A DNA stretch of 54,198 nt from Burkholderiaceae bacterium (lineage in GTDB: Bacteria > Pseudomonadota > Gammaproteobacteria > Burkholderiales > Burkholderiaceae): NCBI GenBank assembly GCA_947455485.1, contig CANGNV010000016.1, forward strand, positions 1 through 54,198, read 5' to 3'. The notes beneath the pieces were generated by a model. It saw only the letters and a list, made by a program, of their open reading frames with translations, ran no database searches and was not told the origin of the DNA. Positions 35,494 to 43,478 of this stretch are shown here, piece by piece (within the stretch, counting starts at the first letter, position 1; every line of letters starts with the position of its first letter). The position numbers and the translations under genes are program-made.

Positions 35494-35942
35494 GGTTTTG
35501 TAGCAACGCATTGCTCTTGGTAGGTCTTCGTACCCTCACCAAGGGTGGCAGAGAGAATCCCGCCTTTAATGGTCTCAGCTTTTCTCAGTTGACCAGTCGA
35601 GCGATTGATGGTGATCACCGTGCTTACTAAACCAGGCCCATACTGAATACCATCAAAACTCTCAGGCGGAAAATTAGCCTCCATTGAGATCAGGACTGTC
35701 GATTCGTTAATGAGGACATTCTTAACAGCCTGCCTACCCAACTCATCGGATTGATCTAAATCCCGATCATCCACATAGACTTTTGCCTTCTGATTTTTTG
35801 AGGCTGGGCTAACTTTTAAATCGTAGGTTTCGGTGTAATTATTCTCTGAACGAGTGCAATTAAATTCAAGGATGTCTAGGCCCCATGCCACGGAAGACAT
35901 AAAAAGCATACTGAGGCAACATGCTAGTTTTGATGAATTCAA
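35490..35942 (-). CDS. Small secreted protein of unknown function, end of exoprotein/binding-protein run
   Basis: A 150-aa protein with a signal peptide (LACCLSMLFMSSVAWG, cleavage about residue 21). Mature part is beta-rich: DILEFNCTRSENNYTETYDL, SVLISMEANFPPE-type STVLISMEANFPPESFDG, and STVITINRSTGQL, with one Cys near each end (NCTRS and EQCVATKP), possibly a disulfide. The STVITINRSTGQL strand is common in small betaproteobacterial periplasmic proteins of unknown role. It is the last of six same-strand genes, 14 bases after the TAXI gene. Function not recognised. Confidence 0.75.
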   Translation of the reverse strand: MNSSKLACCLSMLFMSSVAWGLDILEFNCTRSENNYTETYDLKVSPASKNQKAKVYVDDRDLDQSDELGRQAVKNVLINESTVLISMEANFPPESFDGIQYGPGLVSTVITINRSTGQLRKAETIKGGILSATLGEGTKTYQEQCVATKP

Positions 35943-35956
35943 AGCTAATGCGAGAG

Positions 35957-37138
35957 CTATTCTAGTTTGGAGATGTTGCTTGTAATGCTATTGAATTGAT
36001 CGGCAATACTGGGAGCGTCATCATCGCCGCCCTTATTCTTAGGCTCCTCATCATCCTTTGGTGCTTTAAACCATTTGAAGACCACCAGAGCTATGGATAA
36101 CAAAGACATAACTAAACCAAAAATTACCTTAATCTGATCTATAAATTGCGCCGTCATGAAAGGCTGCTTACTGGAAATGTATAACTCCGTTCCATCGGAA
36201 ATTGGAAAGCCAGACGGGGTCAATATATTCTCTTCAGAAATAGGAAAGCTGAATCGAGAGCTTATCTGTGGGCTATACAAAACGGGCAACAAGGCCGATA
36301 TAGCACGTGAATCAACATTTTTATTGGCCAAAAGATTCAGATTAACTCCGACCACTCGAATATCTGTGGCGGGTACTGGTGGCGAGATTTGATACATGTA
36401 CGCCAGAATCTTTGTGTCTGCAACCCAGCCCATACGCATTGCCAAGGATGGTGGAAAAGACATTTCTAATAATTGATAGCCGCGCTTTTGCACTAAAAAA
36501 TCTACCGTAGCCGAAGGAGCATAAGATACCTGAACAATGACATCGGGCAACCAAACTGGCTTCATGCTCAAGAGCTGTTCGTCGCTAAAGTTAGTCTCCA
36601 CATAATCCACTTCAGGGACTAAACCTGAAAAACGCAATATTTGATTGGAGACAATGCTGGGACCACCATTTTTCTCACCCAGATTGACGGTCTTGCCGCG
36701 AATGTCATGAATCGTCTTGACATCGCCCTTTACTAAAAAATGGATTAACTGTGGCGCAATTGAGGCAACCTGCCTAACGTCGTCGTAGCCAACGGGATCA
36801 ATGCCACCCTGCACGAAGGCCAGGTCTAAGGTGCCATCATTTAAGTTGTTTAGAGCCTCAAATGAACCTGCTGTTGGCTCAATCGTTAAAGAGATGTTTC
36901 GTCGAGCCGCCTCTTCTTGCAATACTTTGGCCAAGTGATGGCTTTTGGTGAGCATCCCACCGCCACTGATGCTTAATTTGTAGTGCCGCGGAAATAGATC
37001 ATAGGCAAATTTGCAGGCGAGTCCAAGCAAGATGGCAATAGCAATTAGGGCCAAGCCTTTTCGAATATGGTGCTTACTTCTCAGCCAATCTAAGGCTGAA
37101 AATAAATACTGTTCAACTTCATTAGTCGGATTACCCAT
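35957..37138 (-). CDS. Membrane-anchored TAXI-family solute-binding protein
   Basis: A 393-aa protein. The central part (about 50-320) is a TAXI/NMT1-like periplasmic binding fold: SISGGGMLTKSHHLAKVLQE, GTLDLAFVQGGIDPVGYDDV, IRGKTVNLGEKNGGPS. The protein has an N-terminal helix about 26-47 (GLALIAIAILLGLACKFAYD) that is more like an anchor than a cleaved signal, since about 25 residues precede it. It also has a second helix about 335-357 (VIFGLVMSLLSIALVVFKWF) followed by a cytoplasmic acidic tail (KNKGGDDDAPS). TAXI proteins normally feed TRAP permeases; none is here. It starts 11 bases after the PstS-like gene upstream. Confidence 0.88.
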   Translation of the reverse strand: MGNPTNEVEQYLFSALDWLRSKHHIRKGLALIAIAILLGLACKFAYDLFPRHYKLSISGGGMLTKSHHLAKVLQEEAARRNISLTIEPTAGSFEALNNLNDGTLDLAFVQGGIDPVGYDDVRQVASIAPQLIHFLVKGDVKTIHDIRGKTVNLGEKNGGPSIVSNQILRFSGLVPEVDYVETNFSDEQLLSMKPVWLPDVIVQVSYAPSATVDFLVQKRGYQLLEMSFPPSLAMRMGWVADTKILAYMYQISPPVPATDIRVVGVNLNLLANKNVDSRAISALLPVLYSPQISSRFSFPISEENILTPSGFPISDGTELYISSKQPFMTAQFIDQIKVIFGLVMSLLSIALVVFKWFKAPKDDEEPKNKGGDDDAPSIADQFNSITSNISKLE

Positions 37139-37149
37139 GAGCTAAGGCC

Positions 37150-37986
37150 TTACAGAGAAACTTGGGTTAAGCCATGCTTGGCAAATATATCTTGTCCAGC
37201 CGCACTCAAACTAAAACGAACAAAATCTCTTGTAGCTTGATTCGCTGATTTTTTATTAACTAAGAACATATCCCTGGACAGAGGGTAAAGCTTAAGTAAA
37301 AGCGTTTTGTCATTAATCTCAAATCCATTAATGGCAACCGCCTTTACCTTATCGCTAAGATTTTTATTCGTAAGATAACCAATTCCGTACGGATCTTGCG
37401 CAATTAAATTTAATACATCGATAGCACTATCAGACATTTTTGCATCTCGTGCAAATTTAGAACCTCTCAACACGACATCTTCTACGAAAGCACGCGTACT
37501 GGAGCCTTCATTTCTATTGTAAAAATGAATCCTCTTGTTGGGACCACCCAATGCATTCCAGTTATTAATTGAACCGTCGAAAATACCATCCAATTGCTCA
37601 AGGGAGATGCTCTTCATATTCATACTGGGGTGCACCACAATTGCTATACCTTCTATACCAATGAGGTTGCTATGTAAGTCGAGGTTAAATTCATCAAAAT
37701 TCAGATCTCTAGACATCATCGCTAAATCGATCCCACCGTTATCCAATGCCACTAGACCGGCAAAGGATCCGCCTCCTTGAATAGCCACTTTGACGTGGGG
37801 ATGTTTTTCGATAAACGGGGCAATTAATAAGCTTACAAAGCGTGTTACCGCCACCGATCCAGAGATCATTAATTCTTTTTGCACTCTTGCAATAATGTAC
37901 GGATAAGCAATCAATCCAGTTAGAGCCGCGCCCCCAAGGCCAGCAGCAATACCTATATTTCGAAGTAACTGACGACGATTCATCAT
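37150..37986 (-). CDS. PstS-like substrate-binding protein with Tat-like signal
   Basis: A 278-aa protein of the phosphate-binding PBP_like fold. The N-terminus MMNRRQLLRNIGIAAGLGGA has a twin-arginine-like motif followed by a hydrophobic helix. Core features are ISGSVAVTRFVSLLIAPFIE, VAIQGGGSFAGLVALDNGG, IDLAMMSRDL, LDGIFDGSINNWNALGG and NRNEGSSTRAFVE, the anion-loop segment seen in PstS-type proteins. It starts within the stop of the previous gene (TAATG), so it is coupled to it. No pstCAB genes are near. The ligand may be phosphate or another oxyanion; this is not proven. Confidence 0.88.
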   Translation of the reverse strand: MMNRRQLLRNIGIAAGLGGAALTGLIAYPYIIARVQKELMISGSVAVTRFVSLLIAPFIEKHPHVKVAIQGGGSFAGLVALDNGGIDLAMMSRDLNFDEFNLDLHSNLIGIEGIAIVVHPSMNMKSISLEQLDGIFDGSINNWNALGGPNKRIHFYNRNEGSSTRAFVEDVVLRGSKFARDAKMSDSAIDVLNLIAQDPYGIGYLTNKNLSDKVKAVAINGFEINDKTLLLKLYPLSRDMFLVNKKSANQATRDFVRFSLSAAGQDIFAKHGLTQVSL

Positions 37987-38774
37987 TACTCGCCCACCAC
38001 AGGAATTAAGCCTGCACCTTTGATGATGGCCTGCCCTTTGTTTGGATCAAGGCAAAAAGCAATGAAGTCCTTTTCCTCTTTAGTGGCAGTTGGCTTTATC
38101 AGTAATTGCAAGTTATTGCGTATGGGGTAGCGAAGCTGCTTAATATTTAGATAAGTGGGCAATATGCCATTGATTGCTAAAGGCTTCACTTTTTCCTTGT
38201 TCAAAAAAGTCGTGCCGACATACCCTATTGCAAAAGGATCGGAGGTAATAGCATTCATTAATGAATTTAAATCGGAGACTACTTTTGCCCTCAAACTAAT
38301 ATGCTCTTTACCGGCCACCTGTCTTTTCCAGGGCTCATAGGTCCCCAGTTTCGGATCATGACTGACAACATTAATCGGCCCTAAGTATTTACCTAAGGAG
38401 CTCCAGTTATTTATCGCTCCCGTGAATACGTCATGCAACTGCTCGAGCGTTAAGTCATTAATTGGGTTGGCTGGATTAACAATGGCCACCAAGCCATCGG
38501 TAGCAATGGTGACTTCCTCAATTTCAAGCTTATTTTTGTGGGCCCACAACTGAATATTAGGGGGAATCTGTCCAGAAGCCATGCCGATATTAGCGGTTCC
38601 ATCAAAAGCAGCCTTATAGCCCATCGCAGTACCGCCGCCAAGCAACGGTAGGCGAATATTTGGGAATTCATCCATATATTGCATGCCAATCTGCTGCATT
38701 AACTTCATGACTGTTGTTGAGCCGCGAAGTTGTAAAAAATGCATATCAGTTTGATCGATGGATTTATTGGGCAT
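37986..38774 (-). CDS. PstS-like substrate-binding protein without export signal
   Basis: The ATG at 38774 is preferred; the frame also opens at TTG 38780, giving the ATGA-like coupling to the DUF4239 gene. About 262 aa. The binding-fold core appears almost at once (LQLRGSTTVMKLMQQIGMQY), then RLPLLGGGTAMGYKAAFDGT, ANIGMASGQIPPN, LEQLHDVFTGAINNWSSLG and PFAIGYVGTTFLNKEKVKPL. It is a paralogue of the next gene. No signal peptide precedes the core, and the upstream frame is closed by a stop 19 codons before the TTG. So it is either cytosolic, or has lost its signal. This is odd for the fold. Confidence 0.85.
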   Translation of the reverse strand: MPNKSIDQTDMHFLQLRGSTTVMKLMQQIGMQYMDEFPNIRLPLLGGGTAMGYKAAFDGTANIGMASGQIPPNIQLWAHKNKLEIEEVTIATDGLVAIVNPANPINDLTLEQLHDVFTGAINNWSSLGKYLGPINVVSHDPKLGTYEPWKRQVAGKEHISLRAKVVSDLNSLMNAITSDPFAIGYVGTTFLNKEKVKPLAINGILPTYLNIKQLRYPIRNNLQLLIKPTATKEEKDFIAFCLDPNKGQAIIKGAGLIPVVGE

Positions 38775-38776
38775 TA

Positions 38777-39550
38777 TCAAGACCCCAAAGACGGCAGAAT
38801 GTGCACTATAGCGCCAGGGGTTACTCGACTCTCACCCACAAATAGACTCTCTAAAGCAATCACCAAGGTAAACAGCACTGCAATGCCTATCGTTACACCC
38901 CCTACATAAGCAACCATTTTTGGCAAAGGATTTTGCAACCAACCAAAGATCACAAGCAATGCAACAGAAATAGCTAAAGCATCAGACAAATAGGTGGGCA
39001 ACTGAAGTCTTGCAGCAGATAAGCGCGCCTCCCTTACATCAGATAGCTGATTTAAGGTTGTCACAATTTCAGCTCTTGCCATTTGCTGCACAGGATTTTT
39101 TGGATCTAGAAGTCGAATACCCTGCGTCAAGTCTGTTAATACATTAGTCGCCTCTTCGCTTCTTTCATTCTTGGCCATGAGAGGCCATTCATCATCAACT
39201 ACTGCATCGGCATAGTTTTTTAAATCTCCCTGCAGCTCAACTGAATGTGAACCACCAAAAGCGGCCAGAGATCGATTTAACTTAAACATCAGAGCGGCTT
39301 CGCGCGAGACTAGATCTTCGACGTTACGATGATCGCCCTGAACACGTACTAAAGCAAACGCAATTAAAAGCAAGGTAATAGAGGTGAATAATTTAAAGCC
39401 CTCTTCAGCACCTTTAGCAAGATGCTCATCTGGATTTAATTTGTACTTCCAGCGAATATATAAAGGAAGGGCTGTAGATATCAGCAATCCCATACACGTT
39501 ATGAAAACCCCGATGACAATATTAGGGAGTGTATGTAAATAGTTAATCAT
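38777..39550 (-). CDS. DUF4239 (bestrophin-like) membrane protein
   Basis: A 257-aa integral membrane protein. The N-terminus has two helices (about 8-30, IVIGVFITCMGLLISTALPL, and 50-68, GFKLFTSITLLLIAFALVRV). A soluble central domain (about 70-180) follows with EDLVSREAALMFKLNRSLAA. Two C-terminal helices close it (about 190-210, DALAISVALLVIFGWLQN, and 215-240, VAYVGGVTIGIAVLFTLVIA). The VSREAALMFKLNR pattern is typical of DUF4239. Related bestrophins are anion channels, but no channel activity is shown here. It lies 22 bases after the exoprotein gene. Confidence 0.88.
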   Translation of the reverse strand: MINYLHTLPNIVIGVFITCMGLLISTALPLYIRWKYKLNPDEHLAKGAEEGFKLFTSITLLLIAFALVRVQGDHRNVEDLVSREAALMFKLNRSLAAFGGSHSVELQGDLKNYADAVVDDEWPLMAKNERSEEATNVLTDLTQGIRLLDPKNPVQQMARAEIVTTLNQLSDVREARLSAARLQLPTYLSDALAISVALLVIFGWLQNPLPKMVAYVGGVTIGIAVLFTLVIALESLFVGESRVTPGAIVHILPSLGS

Positions 39551-39572
39551 GTATTACAAATCCTTGTGCCAA

Positions 39573-42500
39573 TTAATGGAGAATAAATAAACTCAAAGTA
39601 GACATGAGATTTACTGATTCAAGACTCTCATAATAATTCTCCGTACTCCGGGAGCGGCCTGCATTTACTGGACCGGAATTACGTATTGATGGTACATCAT
39701 CATAAGATTGCGCCAGGCTATCACCCCCTCTAAGAACAACTGGTGCAGCGACTAAATTTGGGGCAACCTGCGGGAATGGTAAAACGTTCCCGGCAAATGG
39801 ATTTTTTGCCATAGCGGCAATCACAGCTGGATTATTGGTCATCGCATTAATGCGACTGCTGTACTTTCCTTCTCGTGGAGAATTGGGTTTTGTACCAGCC
39901 ACAGTTTTAGTGCTGCCTTCTTTCGGTGCAGGCTTGTCGCCGTTGCGGAAGCCATTAGCGTACTTACTAACGTATTTTGATGTCCCATTACTAGATCTAA
40001 CTGGACGATCCCTAACGTCTAATTTTTCCGTTCCATTCTTAGAAATTCGGCCTTCTCTCGACTCCGCATTATTAGAGCGCTCCCTATTTTGGGCTACACG
40101 GGCACTTGGTGGTGGCGGCTGTGTTGCTGGAGGTGGGGATGCTGAAGGTGGGGGCGGTGCAGCAGGTGGCGTGAGCTGAATGCTCCCGTCAGCCATCACC
40201 ACTAAAGGTGGGGTCCTAGCAGTCGCTGGTGCAGAAGTATCTTCCCTCGTGGCGACAGGAGGAGGCGCACTTGCTACAACAGGAGGTGGCAGTGCAGGTG
40301 GAGGAGGTGCTGGCGATAGTAAAGATGGTGGTAGCGGTGGTGGCGGTGCGGGAGCTGCGACTGGAGCAGGTGCTGGTGCGGGTGCTGCAATAGGTTGGGC
40401 TGAGGTAATCGTGAGGGCCGTAGGTACTGATGCCAACATGAAATGGCCTGAGTCTGCCCCAGCGAGCGTCAAGCCTTTGACCGTCAAGCTTGCATAACTG
40501 CCACTGCCCAAAGTACCCGCAATAGCAGCCGTATTGCTGTAGTAGCTAGGTGTACCGCTAATTGAAAGATTTGCATAGCTACCAGTGCCGAGGTTAACAA
40601 TAGTGCCAGAGGCATCCACAATCTCGTAACCCAAGTTCGGCGATCCCGCTGCTGCAGACAGTGCTGCCACTCTGATGAAAAGAATACTGCCCAAATCAAT
40701 ACCGCCGCTTGATGCCCCTGCAACCATGGCTGTATTAGCCATTAGAGATGAGATACCAGACACTTGTGCATTAATGACGCCACTCAAACCAGTCCCACCA
40801 TTGGCCTTGATAAGACGACTTTGTAAATCTAAAACGCCGGCATTGGCAATCAAATTAATGGAGCCACCATGAGTTGATCCTCCTGCATTTAACTCTCCAG
40901 CAATTTCTATGTCATTAGCATTAATTCCAATCATGCCGCCAGAACCAGCAGTTCCAATTGCTTGTAGCAAACTGCCAGCCCTAGTGTAGACATATGTACC
41001 CCTCAGATAGACTGACGCACCGTTAGTCCCGCTAGCCAGAACCTGAGCTGTGCCCTCCAAACCAACTACTGCGGCACTAGCTGGATCAATTTGGCTTGCC
41101 GTCAAGTAAATAACATTGCTTGCAGCTTGCGTCACAGAAGTAACGGTCAGTATTGAGGGATCGTTTGCCGCCGTACTAGAGTAAATTTTATTTAGGCCCT
41201 GATTTGCATTTTGAAGATTCAAATCAAGAGCGCTTGCCATTGCTACTGGCACCAAAGGAACGCCCGCATTTAGCCTTAGGGTGCCCGATATAAAAATAGA
41301 TTGCGCCAAAAGCTCAATGGCATTGCCCAATGTTCCGGCGCCACTACCAAACAAATAATAGTTACTTGTTTGAATCGTGCCATAGCTGAAGATTGTCTGC
41401 GCTTGGATAGTCACCTTAGAGGCATTAATTGATGCACCCACCCCGAGGTATGCGATTGAAGACTGGATAACCACATCCAAATTTTGCCCAGTGATGCTGC
41501 CATCAAGGCGAAAGTTGCCTGCAGCACTGAGAGTCAAAGTAGTGTAATTAGTGCCCGCCTTAAGAATATTAGCCCCGCTATCAATGACCATTAATCCTGT
41601 GCCATTCAAAATACAGGTGCCTAATGTACATGCGCTTGTATTTGCCGTTACGGCAATCGTCACGTTGCTATTGGTCAAAGCCTCTGAAATTACTGCGGCA
41701 GTTGAACTATTAATAAACAAATCAACTGGATCTAATAACCAAGTTCCTGCTTTGCCATTTGCACTCTTGGCGCGGGTATCAATTTGAGTGGTGGGCGCAA
41801 TACTTACTTGGCCCTTGGAACTAGTCTCGATAAAACCGCCATTGCCAGCTAGTACACCACCCATCGACTTAAGAAGGCCAGCAACTGTAGTTTGCACTTT
41901 GGACCAAACGGCAATTGCACCACCATTACCGACTTGAGTAGCCGAAGTATCAATTAAAGCATTCTCTTGTATGGTGACTGAGCTAGCAAGTTGATTGTTT
42001 TTCTCTGCTTGGTTTGCGTTGGCTAGAATTGCCTCCTGGGTTGGAGTGCTCACCTGAGTGCCACCACTGACCTGGGTATTGGCAAGACCAATATTCACTT
42101 GACCACCAGCAGTTGCACCCGTTGCCGTTGTCTTGGAGTTGGCTGCTACGGTAATGTCATTACCTACCAAGTTAATCTGACCGCCCTCTTGGTTTTGACT
42201 ATTGGCACTAATCTTGCCAGCCTGCGTAATGTTATTCGCTACCAGCTCGATTACACCGCCGTTGTTCACTAAGCTGTTAGCTGAAATCTTGCCAGTGTTT
42301 CTGATAACGCTAGCCATGAGTTGATTGGCTGACCCTGCGGCAATTACAACTAGACCGCCGTTGACTTCAATGACCCGCTTGTTTTCTATTAAGGCGTTGT
42401 AGGCTGACTTATCTACCTTTAGGGAGATTAAGGAGCCACCTTTAAAGTCCAAGGTGATCTGCTCACCAGCTCCCAAGGCCACTGTACCGGCTCCCTTTTT

Positions 42501-43133
42501 TGCTAGGAGGTAACCATCATTGCGTACTTCAGGGGCTAGTAAGGCAATGTAGCCATTGTCTGTATTGGTTCTAATCTTGCCTTCGTTAACTACTTGACCA
42601 GTGCCATTACCTTGGTAAGTAGACTTACCATCCATAAAATCTTTATCGGCGATGTTCATGGTGGAAGCGACTACACCTGCCGCATTAATGTCGGCACCTT
42701 TGCCAAAAGTAACGCCATTCGGATTTACAAAAATAACTTGGCCATTCGCTTTGACTGCACCATCAATCATCGAAGCTGTTGCCCCTGTTACGCGGTTCAG
42801 CGTTACTGAATTTGAATTGGGTTGATTAAAGTTGACAGCAGCATTTTTACCAACGTTAAAAGCATCCCAATTAATCACCGCTCTTTGGGAAGTTTGGTTG
42901 ATATTCATCACTGCATTGTTGGCAGTCGTTGATGAATTAAGAGTGGCATTACCTGCAACTACTTGACCGCCAGTTGGGAGGGTATTTTGCGCGGGGACTG
43001 CGGGGGCAGCATGAAGAGTGCTCGCCGAAAATGACAGGAAAAAAGAAAGTGAAAATACCTTCCTTATCTCCTTAGATAAAGATTTGGTAGTGCAAAAAGG
43101 AATAGTGGAAGAAAGTCTTCCTTTGCGATTCAC
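39573..43133 (-). CDS. Second TpsA-type exoprotein (haemagglutination domain, proline-rich tail)
   Basis: The first plausible starts are TTG 43136 and GTG 43133; I prefer GTG (MNRKGRLSST), but no clear Shine-Dalgarno is seen. About 1186 aa. A long basic signal region leads to the cleavage-like HAAPA, then the TPS/haemagglutination domain with VNFNQPN and VNPNGVTFGKGA. About residues 470-620 hold a Cys pair (SACTLGTC) also present in the giant exoprotein. Beta-helix strands follow, then an SGHFMLASVPTALTIT segment recalling MBG/YDG-type domains, and an unusual Ala/Pro-rich linker (PAPAPAPVAAPAPPPP). The C-terminal 250 residues are basic, low-complexity and not recognised. It heads the run of binding-protein genes. 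No own TpsB is nearby; the one at 11281 is a candidate. Confidence 0.88.
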   Translation of the reverse strand: MNRKGRLSSTIPFCTTKSLSKEIRKVFSLSFFLSFSASTLHAAPAVPAQNTLPTGGQVVAGNATLNSSTTANNAVMNINQTSQRAVINWDAFNVGKNAAVNFNQPNSNSVTLNRVTGATASMIDGAVKANGQVIFVNPNGVTFGKGADINAAGVVASTMNIADKDFMDGKSTYQGNGTGQVVNEGKIRTNTDNGYIALLAPEVRNDGYLLAKKGAGTVALGAGEQITLDFKGGSLISLKVDKSAYNALIENKRVIEVNGGLVVIAAGSANQLMASVIRNTGKISANSLVNNGGVIELVANNITQAGKISANSQNQEGGQINLVGNDITVAANSKTTATGATAGGQVNIGLANTQVSGGTQVSTPTQEAILANANQAEKNNQLASSVTIQENALIDTSATQVGNGGAIAVWSKVQTTVAGLLKSMGGVLAGNGGFIETSSKGQVSIAPTTQIDTRAKSANGKAGTWLLDPVDLFINSSTAAVISEALTNSNVTIAVTANTSACTLGTCILNGTGLMVIDSGANILKAGTNYTTLTLSAAGNFRLDGSITGQNLDVVIQSSIAYLGVGASINASKVTIQAQTIFSYGTIQTSNYYLFGSGAGTLGNAIELLAQSIFISGTLRLNAGVPLVPVAMASALDLNLQNANQGLNKIYSSTAANDPSILTVTSVTQAASNVIYLTASQIDPASAAVVGLEGTAQVLASGTNGASVYLRGTYVYTRAGSLLQAIGTAGSGGMIGINANDIEIAGELNAGGSTHGGSINLIANAGVLDLQSRLIKANGGTGLSGVINAQVSGISSLMANTAMVAGASSGGIDLGSILFIRVAALSAAAGSPNLGYEIVDASGTIVNLGTGSYANLSISGTPSYYSNTAAIAGTLGSGSYASLTVKGLTLAGADSGHFMLASVPTALTITSAQPIAAPAPAPAPVAAPAPPPPLPPSLLSPAPPPPALPPPVVASAPPPVATREDTSAPATARTPPLVVMADGSIQLTPPAAPPPPSASPPPATQPPPPSARVAQNRERSNNAESREGRISKNGTEKLDVRDRPVRSSNGTSKYVSKYANGFRNGDKPAPKEGSTKTVAGTKPNSPREGKYSSRINAMTNNPAVIAAMAKNPFAGNVLPFPQVAPNLVAAPVVLRGGDSLAQSYDDVPSIRNSGPVNAGRSRSTENYYESLESVNLMSTLSLFILH

Positions 43134-43256
43134 CAAATACTTTGTAAAAAATAGTAACGACTTGATTTTACAAGAGTTTTTCCTGAAATGAACCTTCCCA
43201 ATCAGGGGAAAAGTGTCATTTAAAGCCTGGAAATGCAGTTTTTACAAAATATCGAT

Positions 43257-43345
43257 TGGTGCCCGAGGCCGGAATCGAACCGGCACGACTTTTTTGAGTC
43301 GGCAGATTTTAAATCTGCTGTGTCTACCGATTTCACCACTCGGGC
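43257..43345 (-). tRNA. tRNA-Leu (anticodon UAA)
   Basis: A class II tRNA on the minus strand. Acceptor GCCCGAG pairs with CTCGGGC, discriminator A, CCA encoded (43257-43259). The anticodon arm is CAGATTTAAAATCTG with UAA. The long variable arm is CCGACTCAAAAAAGTCG and the T arm GCCGGTTCGATTCCGGC. It stands alone between the exoprotein and the penicillin-acylase gene. Confidence 0.97.
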
Positions 43346-43478
43346 TCGCACGAGCAATAAAGCCGTACTAAATAAATCAAGACAAGCAAAATTTTAGCAT
43401 GTGAGACCGTTTAGAGACTCGAAGCCTGTTTTCATCTCGCTCGGGCTCAAGTTATGGCAAACCTACTAAACTATTCCC

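Noticed and set aside
40180..40497. Gly/Ala-rich plus-strand frame opposite the second exoprotein
   Set aside because: It is the complement of the Ala/Pro linker; GGC/GCC codons give Gly or Ala runs on both strands.
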